A stretch of 64,000 nt of DNA from Zygaena filipendulae (GCA_907165275.2 OU015649.1:1766001-1830000), one strand, 5' to 3'; positions 12,281 to 23,192 are shown, counted from the stretch's first letter. Notes: a model not told the origin generated them from the sequence alone. Numbers and translations are program-made.

Positions 12281-12535
12281 AGCCATGTTGACTAATTTTT
12301 ATTTTTTAGTCCGTCTTTTAGATTATTAAAAAATATTGGACACGTATTTTTTCTTTTTTTACTTAAACAAAAAATAACGGCGATATATTGAGTTGAAATT
12401 TCGCGTGACGTCACGATCCCCTCATCCTAAACTTTAATGCGCTTTATCTCTGTATATTTTAATTTATTTGAAAAAGAAAAAAAACATAATAATAATAATT
12501 AGAATTTTGATTTTCAAAAGTAGTCCACATCCCCA
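12281..12535. mobile_element. Palindromic MITE family D, deleted copy
   Basis: Starts near CATGTTGACTAATTTTTA and ends AGTCCACATCCCC, the TIRs of family D. Left-arm sequence GACACGTATTTTTTC and the block GGCGATATATTGAGTTG are present, then GTGACGTCACG. Compared with the copy at 40721-41045 the centre is shortened. Confidence 0.7.
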
Positions 12536-12795
12536 TTGATCTTTTGATTGGACTATTTTACGTGACCACGTGACCTTCCTCAGTTTTCTATAGCGATAAC
12601 GATTATACCTACATTGTCAACTTGGCGAAGGGTGTTGATATTACTTTTGGCAGAATTTCGATAACAAAATGAATAATTAATTTTATTTTTAAGCGTGGTG
12701 CGCACGCACTCTATAACAGACTAGGTACATATATAGTTTTAGTTTAAAATAACGTAGGTAAGTATAATAGGTAAAAGCGTACTTTAATAGGTAAC

Positions 12796-13079
12796 ATAAT
12801 AGACCAAGCTATAGCGTCAGCGTTTTCAAATGCTTTCATGTACTCTGTACGTAAAAATGTACTCACACGGTGTTATTAGGATAAAGCCATTGGTGATTAT
12901 ATTAAAAATGAATTAAAATTCATATTTTATCGAACAGGTTTTTTAGAAAACTCTTCAAAACTGCGAGTAATTAGGTTACTGCGAGTATTACTTAAGGGCA
13001 ACGTTTAAGCAATTAATTATTTATTTAATAATACCCGTCGAATATAGTGAAGCAATTTTTTTGGCAGGAAATGTTACGA
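12796..13079 (+). repeat. 0.27-kb interspersed repeat F, copy 2
   Basis: Second copy of the 8685-8956 repeat. It carries a 12-bp insertion caused by duplication of an ACTGCGAGTA-containing segment near 12959-12990. Flanks differ from copy 1, so this is an interspersed repeat, not a larger segmental duplication. Confidence 0.8.
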
Positions 13080-13281
13080 AGAATGAGGTTACGAGGAATG
13101 GTACTTCGTGTACCCTTGGTACATGATGCTTGCTCTTGATGTTTGAGTCATCCTCTACTTTTTATATTAATTTATTTCTTTATTTCTTACACAGTATCCA
13201 CAGCTCTTTAAAAACAACACAGCACAAAACTAAATACACAAAATTTTCCTATCGCCACTAATGAGTTACACATATTTTATT

Positions 13282-13636
13282 TTACGGCCGCACTCAGGGT
13301 CGTTTTAATTATTACTTAATTTTAAGTAAAGATTTTTAAAACAAAATTGCCGCAAAGAGAGACGTTCATTAAATAAATGTTAATTTTTGTTTGACTAATT
13401 AAGTTGAATTTAGCTAAGTAAAGATTAGACTTACTTTAAGTAAAGATTTTTAAAACAAAATTGCCACAATCAGAGACGTTCTTTAAATTAATATTTATTG
13501 GCATTTGAGTAATTAAATGTAGTTAAATATGCCAACTAACATTAATTTAATGAACGTCTCTGATTGCGGCAGTTTTGTATTAAAAATCTTTACTTAAAAT
13601 TAAGTAATCATTAAAACGACTCTGAGTGCGGCCGTA
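13282..13636. mobile_element. Palindromic MITE family E with duplicated arm
   Basis: Termini TACGGCCGCACTCAGGGTCG and (reverse complement) TACGGCCGCACTCAGAGTCG match over about 56 bp with two or three differences. The arms continue as AGTAAAGATTTTTAAAAC and GAGACGTTC blocks. The left-arm block is present twice (about 13325 and 13438), so the inner copy forms its own hairpin with the right arm. A TA at each edge suggests a TA target duplication. Confidence 0.8.
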
Positions 13637-13740
13637 AGAGCAATACAGTTAACGGCTGCCCCTAGACACCTGTAGAGATTGCATTTATTCAGAGTAATTT
13701 TTTTCGAGCATTTATCATGAGCCTACTTAGCTATTAGCTA

Positions 13741-13950
13741 CTAGCTGTGCCCCACGGTTTCACCCGCATGAAAGGTTTTTATATAACAACTTTTTTCCCG
13801 ACATCCGATTTCAATGAAACAAAGCCTATATGTAGTGCCAGGCTAAGCTTAATCTACATGTGAAAACCGCATGACAATCGGTTCAGTAGATGCGGAGATT
13901 ATCGCGAACAGATAGACAGACAGACAGAAAAGCATTTATAAAACTTTTTT
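13741..13950 (-). mobile_element. Helitron-like element, AGAC-tail subfamily
   Basis: CTAGCTGTGCCCCACGGTTTC start, then AAAACCGCATGACAATCGGTT and ATTATCGCGAACAGATAGAC followed by an AGAC microsatellite (about 13912-13928). Shares the GCGAACAGA(C/T)AGACAG segment with 51650-51830. Confidence 0.65.
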
Positions 13951-14089
13951 TTGGACTTGGTTACTCTTATTCTTGGTTCTTTTATCGCCCCTCTCAATTT
14001 TAGGTAAAAATATTCAATGACGTACAGAACTCTTTTATTATAGTATAGATTATTATTTAACACCATTTTTCGTTATCTTCGCCGACCAT

Positions 14090-14245
14090 TAACAGGTGCG
14101 CTGCGCTACCTGATGTATCAACCTTGTTCGAAGCATGGGGGTGGTTGGAAGAAATGCGATAACATCACGCATTGCAGCTAAACGATAGAGCCCGTATGTC
14201 GTAACGCTGCGATAACAGTTCCAACTGGAAATGAAGAACGCTTAT
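14090..14245. promoter_or_regulatory. GATA/E-box rich segment
   Basis: Contains inverted E-box-like half sites in CAGGTGCGCTGCGCTACCTG (14094-14113) and GATAAC cores at 14158 and 14211, with GATAG at 14184. More GC-rich than its flanks. Regulatory role is inferred only. Confidence 0.3.
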
Positions 14246-14450
14246 CGTTGTTGTCGTTATTTTTAATTACTTAGTTATCTAGGTATTGTAATAAGTAATA
14301 AGTGTGCAGGTGTTGGTACCTACTGATGTCCTAAGAATACCTCTATATGCAGGACTTGATTGAACACGGAGAGAGAGAAAAATGTATAAAATCAAAGAAG
14401 TTTTTAGTTTTTATTTTTGAATTCATAATTTATTAATCCTTTCCTTTTTA

Positions 14451-14630
14451 TTATAAATGTGAAAGTGTGGATGTTTGGTTGTTTGTTACTCAATCACGCA
14501 AAAACGGCTGAACGGATTTGGATGAAATTTGGCATGCATCTTGTCAGGGGTACAGTGAAGGACATAGGATACTTGCTCCGAACTTTAAGCTCCGAACTTA
14601 CCGCAAGCGAAACCGCGGGACACAGCTAGT
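14451..14630 (+). mobile_element. Helitron-like element, common subfamily
   Basis: TTATAAATGTGAAAGTGTGG start (5' part), CAATCACGCAAAAACGGCTG, GGCATGCATCTTGTCAGGGG, GGACATAGGATACTTG, and 3' end GCGAAACCGCGGGACACAGC with CTAGT at 14626-14630. The first few terminal bases are missing. Confidence 0.75.
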
Positions 14631-14831
14631 TGAAGTTGAATCATAAATAGATATATATTCAATACGGCACCGCATTACGAATAGTGCTGCGGGTGCGTCA
14701 ACCCTCATATCTTTGGCAATACGATAGATGGCCATTGGAGTAGAGTAGCCAGGGATTTTATCTAGAGGGGGCTGCTGTCCAGCAGACAGAGACGCGAGAC
14801 GATATTCGAAAATATTGATATTTGATATATG

Positions 14832-14971
14832 TATACAACGTGTTAATGAATTAACTGAAAACTAGAAAGTAGTTTGCTCAGAATCGACTTCAGAATCGTT
14901 CGCACCATGTTTTGATATAGGTTATATTTTTTCATTTTTACTTGCCCATGTCTAAATTATTTATAAAACAT
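14832..14971 (-). mobile_element. TIR element G, terminal fragment
   Basis: TATACAACGTGTTAATGAAT then AACTGAAAACTAGAAAGTAG matches the inverted right end of the element at 55837-56187. Homology continues through TTATATTTTTTCATTTTTAC and ends near AAATTATTTATAA. The other end is absent. Confidence 0.7.
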
Positions 14972-15654
14972 AGACACAAAAGTCTATTGTTTCCCATAAG
15001 AAAAATACAAAAAGCCACTGACGATAAATATCTTTATTCCAAAAAGAAATAGCGATTACTATCTCAGAACTATTTCAAATCCTCAGACTTTGATAAACGT
15101 CGTTTATCAGAGTCGCTCGATCGCGCTATCAGTCGTTCGATCTGTGGATTCTAGGGGGGAAGGGGGGATCGGTATATAGTGATAAAGTTACCCCGTACCC
15201 CATTCCCTTCCCCACCAATCCCCCTTTCAAAGACGTTTATAATTTTATATTGTTTTTTTTCTACAGTTCTTTTCAGTGAGCTTCATTTTATGCGAACTGA
15301 TAAGCTTATTAAAAATTTTCTATCAAATTTTATATAGACTAATATACACCTTTGTATATAATCTAGGACCAATTGTATTGTCATTGAAATAACAGGTATG
15401 ATTCATGTTAGATGTTCCAACGTCAATCAAGTTACAAAGGTTCTGAGGTATGATATTCACACTATAATTGCAGTAGGTACCTTTCATTTATTCATATAAT
15501 TTTTACTTATTAATTTTAAATTTAAGCTGTCGTATTTTTAAACCATTTCAAACATAATATCTTAGGTAATCTGTAGATAAAAAAAAAAATAGAAACGCGA
15601 TAAAAATTCTAATCTTTGTGCTTACTTATAAATTGTTGAGAATGTAACCAGAGT

Positions 15655-15785
15655 CCCCTGCTCACACCGAAGCGAGCAGAGTTCATTTCTGTCGCAACAC
15701 CCCCCCGTTATCTAGATGACTGAGTTGCTCGGCGCGTTATCGGTCGCTCGCTCGCCATCTCAGATTACAATCTGCTCAAATAAAT
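15655..15785. promoter_or_regulatory. GC-rich segment with GATA cores
   Basis: A C7 run at about 15701-15707, then GTTATCTAGAT (AGATAAC on the minus strand) and CGCGTTATCGG, within a CpG-rich stretch GCTCGGCGCG...GCTCGCTCGCC. Candidate regulatory island; no exon evidence. Confidence 0.3.
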
Positions 15786-15983
15786 GGACGGTGGGTGATG
15801 GCAACACTTTGTGACACGCGGCCGATTCCGATGACGTACGCAATATTTTTTAATTTTTATTGATTCCGGTGGCACACTTACAATATTAGCACAAACATAA
15901 TGCAATTTAGAGGTTGACGCAAGGAATATAAAGTGTAGGCATGGGGTCTCATCTCTAGGAAAAGAAAAATAATTCTGAGTGAT

Positions 15984-15991
15984 TATCGATA
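15984..15991. promoter_or_regulatory. DRE core TATCGATA
   Basis: Perfect 8-bp DRE palindrome. Others in the window are at 10847, 27814, 55479 and 56728. An isolated site carries little weight on its own. Confidence 0.3.
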
Positions 15992-16689
15992 GATGCCGTT
16001 AGAGGTATCGATTTGCATTTCACGATCGTGTAAAACGAAGATAACGCGAAATTACTAAGTAAACAATGCTTTAAATAATTTTAAATGTTCCATAAGCATA
16101 AAAAAATCAAGTAATCTGTTAAATAACCAACAAATATAAAAGCAATTTTGTTTCTCTGGCGGCAATAATAAGTACTATTTCAACACGTGGTCAAGTAACC
16201 TTTAAAGTAATGGCGCCATCTATCAATATACTCACAAATTGTACAAATTGTACTTTCATTGCGTCACAGACATGAAGCGACACAGATAACGTAATATTAT
16301 AGTACTACTAGTGCACAGAGGACTCAAGTGGAGTTTTTAGGGGAATCGAAGATGGTGGTGCCGTCATTAATTTTCGTGTTGATGAAAAATTAGGGAATAG
16401 TATTATATTGTTTAGGGTGAGAATGAGAAAGATCAAAACGTTAAAAACAAACGTATTTTACGATGTATAATAATAGAATTGCTATTATTACAAAATAATA
16501 GAACTCCGAAGTAGTCCAGTCAACAAAGCTAAAACTTTGTCATTTTGAGTTGAAAGGATAGGACCAACGGAAAAATTCGTGTCAGTATTCGATATTTATT
16601 ATCCTAAGTAGTCAGGTATCTAAAACAAAGCAAAGTTTGAAAAAAAATGGCGAAAGCTCAAAAAAGCACTTTTTTGACTATATCTCCTA

Positions 16690-17150
16690 AATGGTTTATA
16701 TTTGAAATAAAAATTATTCACAATGAAATTTCCTACAAACAATGCTTTCTGGATATTTTTGCGTGCGTTTGTCGATGTTTCGAGCAGTTTAAGAGAGATA
16801 TTAGACATTTTTATTAAAATTTACACTTTGGCGCATTTTTTGCGAAAACTATCACACCTATGGAAAAATGTTAAGAAAGCTTTATTGTAGGAAATTTTAT
16901 TGTCTATAATTTTTATTTGAAACGTTTTTTGATATTTCCAACTATTTAGGAAATATTGGACATTTTTATATAAATATTGCACTTTAGCGCGTTTTTTGCA
17001 GAAACTAACGCACCTATGCAAAAATGATAAGAGAGTTTTTTTGCAGGAAGTTTTATTTTCTATAATTTTTATTTGAAATATTTTTCAATATTTTGAACAA
17101 TTTAAGAGCTATTGGCAAAATATTTTTTGAGATATTTATTTTTTATTCGA
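16690..17150. repeat. Local direct and inverted repeat cluster, ~156-bp period
   Basis: CACTTTGGCGCATTTTTTGC at 16824 recurs as CACTTTAGCGCGTTTTTTGC at 16980. Following text (CACACCTATGGAAAAATG, then TCTATAATTTTTATTTGAAA) repeats in the same order. An upstream block at about 16695-16750 is the reverse complement of 16872-16922 (AGAAAGC...GTAGGAAATTTTATTG...ATTTTTATTTGAAA). So two direct units are preceded by one inverted part-unit. Class unknown. Confidence 0.7.
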
Positions 17151-17195
17151 GTGAGTACACACTTCAGTTAAAAGGATACGTGTGTACGTACTTAC

Positions 17196-17288
17196 AACGT
17201 GTGTGCAAAATTTCGTGATGAGTGATTGAGCCGTTAAGGCGTGAAAGCATAACAAACAAACTCACTTTCGCATTTATAATAGTAAGAA
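17196..17288 (-). mobile_element. Helitron-like element, truncated
   Basis: Only the 5' half of the element remains: ACAACGTGTGTGCAAAATTT, GAGCCGTTAAGGCGTGAAAG, ACTTTCGCATTTATAATAGT. The hairpin/CTAG end is absent. Confidence 0.6.
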
Positions 17289-18053
17289 AAGACTGGACTA
17301 AAAAAAGAATTGTTTTTTTTAAATTGCTGGTCGATAGCGAACCCTGCACCTTATCCTGTTTAAGAAAAAATTTAATCCCTTCTGCACCCGATAGTGGTTG
17401 AAGTTAGTGGGTGGAGATATCACAAGTCGCGACTCAAAAAAAGGCGGAAACACGCATTAAAATTTAGCGGCATAGTTTAGGTACCTATTGATTTAGCTGG
17501 TAAGAACAGAAATATTGTATCAAAACTGTTTTGAAAAAATAGGTAAGTACTAGGTATATTAATTAGGTAATCCAAATTTCGATTGTTATAATTTTAAAAT
17601 AAGGTATTTCTACACTTCCTATACTACATACCTACTGCATACTTACTACCTATGCATCGTACAACTCCGCGCGTTGTGACTTGTGGCACAAAACTCGTAG
17701 AATAAAACTCAATAGTAGGTCGCGTAGGTACTGTTGCGCCGCGCCGATGCCTATATCCACGTACCCATACATTTATATGACTAACCTAGTACCTTCGGAA
17801 AATGGCGCCCTCTGACGATTAAATTTCATCTATACGAAACTGCCATCTATTGCTGCGATCAGTAAATAAAAATATTTTCCGGAATTATTTTTTTTAGGAT
17901 GGTCACGTTTCTTTGTATGAGATGAGGCATCTGTACTAGTATAGTATTATATTATCTGTGGTGTAGGTAATAAATAAATATAAAGAACTCCGAATCCTAA
18001 GAAAAATTATTATATTGAAGAACAAACAAGCCTTCGAACCAAAGTTCGAAAGT

Positions 18054-18105
18054 ACGAGTCATAAAATCTCACTAAGTTTCCTTCAAAAAGCATTTTATGA
18101 CTCGT
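18054..18105. repeat. 14-bp inverted repeat
   Basis: ACGAGTCATAAAAT (18054-18067) and ATTTTATGACTCGT (18092-18105) are perfect complements separated by 24 nt. Could be a small foldback or part of an unrecognised MITE. Confidence 0.6.
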
Positions 18106-18261
18106 GTCTTTGATTCTCTTTGCCATCGGTCACCAATCGAAGTTATGATATTAAGACAAACATTACAGAAATATTTTTTAAAGCGAGCGGAATACTTATG
18201 GCTACACCAAAAAGTAATATAGAATGTGTTTAAGGTTATCTGGTTTCTGGTCTAAATTATT

Positions 18262-18365
18262 ACCTTGCGGTTTCAGACGCGTTAATTTGGGAGTTCCCGC
18301 GGTAACTCCATGAAATCCTTTCTTAGCTAACTTCTCTAAAGTTTCATAGGTGACGTACCTTTCGC
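18262..18365 (-). mobile_element. Helitron-like element, degraded fragment
   Basis: TGCGGTTTCAGACGCGTTAA then GGGAGTTCCCGCGGTAACTC resembles the 3' hairpin region. The rest is not alignable by eye with the standard subfamilies. Confidence 0.45.
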
Positions 18366-18814
18366 TTTTATAATTATTATTTAAATTATACAAACTAAAA
18401 AAAATATTAGGTACATACTAATGATAGTATGATTCATAGACGTTATAGATATCACAGAAAAAAGGAAATGGAGGCAAACCACAGCATAGATGATACAAAA
18501 AACGCATTCAACAACCCAAATGACGTCAATCTAGCATTTTAATTATTTGGAAATATACAAGATTCATTTGTTTTGTTAACCTAGTGACTGAGCTGTGTAG
18601 AAACCAAAGATAACAACGAATCATCAACAATGCTATGAGGAAAAACTTAGCTAATAAAGTAATAAACATCTTACTTATGCATGTGTGGAACATTGCTTAA
18701 TGTACGTATGAGTATGTACTATACTTTAAATTATCTATGTCAAATTGTCAACTTAAGCCCATCAAACTACCATCCGAACAAACTATCAACAATAAAAAGT
18801 GAAACAACAACCAC

Positions 18815-18952
18815 GGCCCTTATTCACTATGACCATAACACGCTGCGTTAAGATAAGACACCGCAAAAACAGTTTTTCCCTCGCGATCAAAGTTTCACTT
18901 AAAAAAAATACATTTACAACGTGTGTTATGGCATACAGAATATTCTAATTTT
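18815..18952 (+). repeat. Interspersed repeat Q, copy 1
   Basis: CTTATTCACTATGACCATAACACG, then TTTTTCCCTCG, CACTTAAAAAAAATACATTTA and GGCATACAGAAT. The same blocks occur in reverse at 35628-35747. Confidence 0.6.
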
Positions 18953-19028
18953 GTCATCTTGAGCGGTCGGAATTGTGTTTTTAGGACGCGCGTTATGGGC
19001 AAGGAATGTGTTGGTCATATACAGAGAA

Positions 19029-19262
19029 CTAGTTGTGCCCCGCAGTTTCACCCGCGTTAATTTCAGAGTTCCCGCGGGAAGCCGGGATAAAAAGTACCCT
19101 ATGTGTTAATCTGATGTATAAGCTATATTATTATAAAGTTTCACTTAATACATCCAGTAGCTTTTGCGTGAAAGAGTAACAAACATCTATCCATCCATCC
19201 ATCCATCCATCCATCCATCCATACATACTTACAAACTTTTGCGTTTATAATATTAGTAGGAT
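19029..19262 (-). mobile_element. Helitron-like element, ATCC subfamily
   Basis: CTAGTTGTGCCCCGCAGTTTC, GGATAAAAAGTACCCTATGT, TTAATCTGATGTATAAGC, an ATCC microsatellite of about eight units (19190-19222), and TTTATAATATTAGTAGGAT end. Same subfamily as 53706-53925, where the ATCC run is only about four units. Confidence 0.8.
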
Positions 19263-19656
19263 AAGGGCCCAAATGTCTAAAGATTTTGTAACAAAAATCT
19301 TCAAATATATCTAGATCGAATCACTGTTAGATTTGAAACTCAATAAAAGAATTGAAACATGTAGGTAACTATCTAACAAAGTGATAACGTATCGCTCAAT
19401 TCATCACCGTCATCGTCAAAAGCGCGGGCCGAGCACCGAACCCGCGACCTTTCGATCGGTCCCGCCCTGCGCCGATCTCGAATCAATTATTCTGCGCGTG
19501 AGTGGACCGGCCCACAGCTCGCATAAATCGATACTAACGAGATTGCGTCGAAAATGAACTAACCACCTACTATACATTTACTAAATAAAGGAGCTTGTTA
19601 CCAAAAATTTGGCCAAAATTTCAAAACTGAACTCTGAATGATGGAATTGGGTCTTC

Positions 19657-19966
19657 GGGGTGCGAAAATCAAAATTCTAATTACTGCGTCACTTAGAAAA
19701 TAAAAAATAAAAGACACGTATTTTTTGCTTTTTCAAATGAATGAAAATAAACATAGATAAAGCGCATTAAAGTTTTGGGTATAGGGGACGTGACGTCATT
19801 ATTCGCTATAAGCCCCGTACAAACTGCACCGGGTTGTGAACTCACGCGAAATTTCAACTCAATGTATCGCCGTTATTTTATGATTACGTAAAAAAAAAGA
19901 AAAAATACGTGCCCAATATTTTTTATTAATCTAAAAGACGGATCAAATAAAAATTTAGTCAAGTAG
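19657..19966. mobile_element. Palindromic MITE family D, inverted copy
   Basis: Reads in the opposite direction to the 40.7-kb copy: GAAAATCAAAATTCTAA, then GACACGTATTTTTTGC, CGTGACGTCATT, AACTCAATGTATCGCCG, and ends AAATTTAGTCAAGTAGC. Both arms are retained; the termini are eroded. Confidence 0.75.
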
Positions 19967-20031
19967 CCAATTATTCGCAGTAGTCGCACGCTCCGAATCT
20001 TTTATAAAGGTTAAGATATAATAATTTTTTT

Positions 20032-20219
20032 ACTAGCTGTTCGCTGCGGTTTTACCCGCGTTAATTTAGGAGTTCCCGAGTTAATTCCTGGATAAAAAGT
20101 ACCCTATATCCTTTTCTGTATTCCTGACAACGTGTATGCAAAACTTCATGATGATCGGTTGATTGGTTAAGGCGTAACAGCGTAATTAATAACCTCACAT
20201 TCGAATTTATAATATAGGA
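20032..20219 (-). mobile_element. Helitron-like element
   Basis: CTAGCTGTTCGCTGCGGTTT, GGATAAAAAGTACCCTATAT, CTGACAACGTGTATGCAAAA, GGTTAAGGCGTAACAGCG, TTTATAATATAGGAT. Complete but diverged. Confidence 0.75.
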
Positions 20220-20555
20220 TGCAAATATCACACAATTATTTGTCGTACAAACAATAGGGCGGATAACTCGGTGTCAAGATCACAGCTGATGGGAGTAGTA
20301 GGTCTTGTAGTTTGACACGTGAAATTTTGGGACGTGTACCTATTTGATGAAACGCAGTGAGGCTCGGGTTAAACTTAAAAGAAAAGGATATTTTATTAGA
20401 AAGATGATGAGAGAAATATGTTTTTGCACATAAAATATGAGAACTATATCAGTTGCCTGGTACACACAGTATAAATCATAAGTACCAATCATGTGTACCA
20501 GACGTATACTGTAAGTAGACGTATAGTAGGTATACTTCTAACCTCTACTTACGGG

Positions 20556-20700
20556 GTATGAAAATCAAAATTCTATTTAGTCCATCAGTTAAATACCTAC
20601 TAAAAGAATAATAGACACGTATTTTTTGCTTTTCCAAATTATTGAAAAAATACTTGGATAAAATGCATTAAATTTTTGAAGGTAGGTTAAGTAAATATCT
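20556..20700. mobile_element. MITE family D, half copy
   Basis: Only one arm remains: GGGGTATGAAAATCAAAATT, AGACACGTATTTTTTGC and AAAATGCATTAAATTTTTG. It stops before the central palindrome. Confidence 0.55.
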
Positions 20701-20741
20701 TCAATGTCAACATATTTATAAATGCGGAGAGAACCTCATAC

Positions 20742-20915
20742 GACTCATTGGCACAGTAGGTCACCATGCCTACCCACCCGCTAATGAAGAGGTTCCAGCT
20801 TCGATTCTCGGTGGGCCAACTATGTGTGATGAAAACAGGGTTCTACTTTTCAGTCCGCGGGTTTTTATATCTCTATACTCTAATATATTATGTGTATGTC
20901 TAATAGATAAGATAG
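20742..20915 (+). mobile_element. tRNA-derived SINE
   Basis: A-box-like TGGCACAGTAGG at 20749-20760 and B-box-like GGTTCCAGCTTCGATTCTC at 20791-20809, spaced as in a tRNA gene. This is followed by TGTGTGATGAAAACAGGG, TTTTTATATCTCTATA and ATTATGTGTATGTCTAATAG, the body and tail layout of the common lepidopteran tRNA-SINE. The internal promoter is diverged (B box interrupted), so it is probably not transcribed. Confidence 0.75.
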
Positions 20916-21187
20916 AAAAGCAATAGTGTGTTAACCCACACTGGAGAAATTTTGAGTAAATCGTGTTTTAAAATTATAGCGCCAATTCCTGTCAACATTT
21001 TTTATGTTCAATATTTAGTTACATCCTTAAACAATTTAATAAGGTAAACACATAATTAAAAAACGTTCCCTAACTCTCAATAAATCGTTCTGAATAGGTA
21101 ACTTAATTTTGTGGGTTAACATGTTATTGCTTATCTACGTCCATTTACTGTGTGCCACGTGTTGCTTGGTTTCCACGACACAAGCTT

Positions 21188-21246
21188 ATAGCTTATTGTG
21201 GGATCAAGTACAAATAGGTAGATCTGTGTGTTGTGAGGTGGATTTT
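21188..21246 (+). repeat. Old repeat fragment (pair with 40064)
   Basis: TAGCTTATTGTGGGATCAAG and GTAGATCTGTGTGTTGTGA match, with changes, ATAGCCTATTGTAGGATTAAG and the same GTAGATCTGTGTGTTGTGA at 40064-40116. Probably the 3' part of an old retroelement. Confidence 0.45.
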
Positions 21247-21690
21247 ATTATTACCTATTACATATATTATCTATAGACATTCGTGGACGTGCCTTTAGTT
21301 ACACATTTATTATATGCAATATGCATAGATTAGGTACCTATTTTAACTATACTTAATATAATTTGATATCGCGCTCAGTTATATATATATATGTTTTTTT
21401 GGAATCAATTAGGCGAATATATATATTATTATGTTATCGACGTTTGCCGTCGGTGGAAGTTCAATTTCCTCTAAGATAAGTGCTGTGGAACTGATGTTGT
21501 TTAACCTTATCATACGTGGCATAGCCAATTTAAAATTTATCGTTAATTTCGGATAAGAAACGTCGGTCGTAACTCTTTGTTTGTAACGTTCCAGCCGTTT
21601 CGATCCTTCGACGAATTACATACAATAACATGTAGAGTTCCACTTATGATATTTATATTCATTAAATGGATTTATAACTTTATATTCTTA

Positions 21691-21905
21691 TTAGCTGTGC
21701 CCCGCGAGTTCACCCGTGGAAATTTCGGAGTTCCCGCATGAATTCAGGGATAAAAAGTACTCCATGTACTCTCTGTACCCCTGTCTACGTGCATGCTAAA
21801 TTTTATCTAAATCCCTTCAGCCGTTTTTGCGTGATTGAGTAACAAACATCCAAACATCCACACTTTCACATTTATAATATTAATAGGATAGTAGGATAGT
21901 AGGAT
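21691..21905 (-). mobile_element. Helitron-like element, common subfamily
   Basis: TTAGCTGTGCCCCGCGAGTTC, GGATAAAAAGTACTCCATG, GCATGCTAAATTTTATC, TTTTTGCGTGATTGAGTAAC, ACTTTCACATTTATAATATT. The outer 5' terminus is triplicated as GGATAGTAGGATAGTAGGAT. Confidence 0.8.
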
Positions 21906-22813
21906 TTCATTAGGTAACTAGTCCCATGGTTTCACGCCTGTTAGTTAATTTTAGAGTTAGTTTAGTAACTATAAAAAAATCGAATATAAAACACGTGCGC
22001 ACGGATTTCGGAAGGATTCATAAGAAAAAGCAATGATAACATCGCACTAAGCGGTCAAAAGTAAAAATTCCAGTAAACCAAAGATATAATATCTGATTCG
22101 TATCTTTGAATCGGTAGTTACTTCGTTTTAGAAAATCTCCAAGGGTTTTTGTTTCGAGGAAAATGAAACGCATTTATCTACTTTTAACAATGCTCTTGGT
22201 TTCAAGCTGCTGCATTGACACAAGATTTGGGGAAACAAAGATGACGGCTCGGTCATTTATTTTCATATCGATAGAAATGGTTAAAAATGGATTTTTTTCT
22301 GTTATAAGGTCCTGTATTGAACAATAATTTTCACTGTGACGGTTCTTATGTGCTCTAGAAGATACCTATATGACATTTCGGTCTGATTTCTTCGGTTTCC
22401 TCCAAGACCTGCGAGAAAGTTCTTGCAAGCTATAGTACTGTGGCTTGCAATTTTATACCGTACAACGAAGCATTTTAATAGAAAATACATTGATCTTATT
22501 AATTTTACTTGAAACTGACTAAATGTATATGCGAAAGTCGATAAAAAAGAAGAAGGAAAAAGACACAATATGTAGGTACGTTTACTGACACAAACTGAGA
22601 TTGAAAGTACCCTTTTTAACTCAATTATAAGATTTATCAAATTATTATACCTATAAGAAGTCCATAGAGTTTATATTTAGTTATGCATGAAATTTCTCCT
22701 AGATCAAAAACGTATTTTTATACTTTACAAACACATGATAATGTGTAGATATAAAATTCCAAGTAGTAACAATAACTATTAGATTATGCATTTAAAAAAC
22801 TATGGCGATGGGC

Positions 22814-22835
22814 TAAGTTTCCTATAGGAAACTTA
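22814..22835. repeat. 22-bp perfect palindrome
   Basis: TAAGTTTCCTA followed directly by its complement TAGGAAACTTA, no loop. No repeat family or known dimer-binding site could be assigned. Confidence 0.75.
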
Positions 22836-22854
22836 TTTAAGAGCTTATAAATTA

Positions 22855-23010
22855 AAAACATAATCGAAAAATTCTATTGTTTTAACTTAAAACAGTTTCC
22901 CTTTTTTTAGACAAAATATAGAACTTTTTATCTAACGAAACATCGGCCCTGCCCGGGAATCGAACCCCTTATCACTAGTTCGTATCACTCCGTTGGTGCC
23001 GCAGTTCGTA
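22855..23010 (-). mobile_element. tRNA-like retroposon remnant
   Basis: On the minus strand GGGGTTCGATTCCC (22955-22968) is a canonical B-box/T-arm motif, preceded by GCGGCACCAACGGAGTGATA and followed by GGGCAGGGCCGATGTTTCG. Stems do not pair well enough for a real tRNA, so a SINE or tRNA-like retroposon is more likely. Confidence 0.45.
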
Positions 23011-23192
23011 TCGGCTGAGATCTCGCCGGATTTTTTTGTAAGCACGTCCGTACTTTATAAAGGAGTTCGGATAAAAAAAGCCGGCGAAGTGCGAGTCGGT
23101 TCCCGCTTATCTAGCGTTCCGTATCTTTGGCTCTATAAAGGGGGGAATATATTCGTTAGTTATTTAGTTGTTTTTTTGTGTGAATAAAACAG

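Noticed and set aside
14094..14113. Paired E-boxes as a proven Snail/bHLH site
   Set aside because: A single inverted pair of CAGGT half sites is expected by chance at this window size; listed only as part of a GC-richer segment.
19415..19545. Possible tRNA remnant at GAACCCGCGACCT
   Set aside because: Only a short GC-rich match to a reverse B box; no paired arms. May be part of a minor GC island.
22302..22640. 112-codon minus-strand open frame
   Set aside because: AT-rich sequence with no recognisable motif, and no splice or promoter context.
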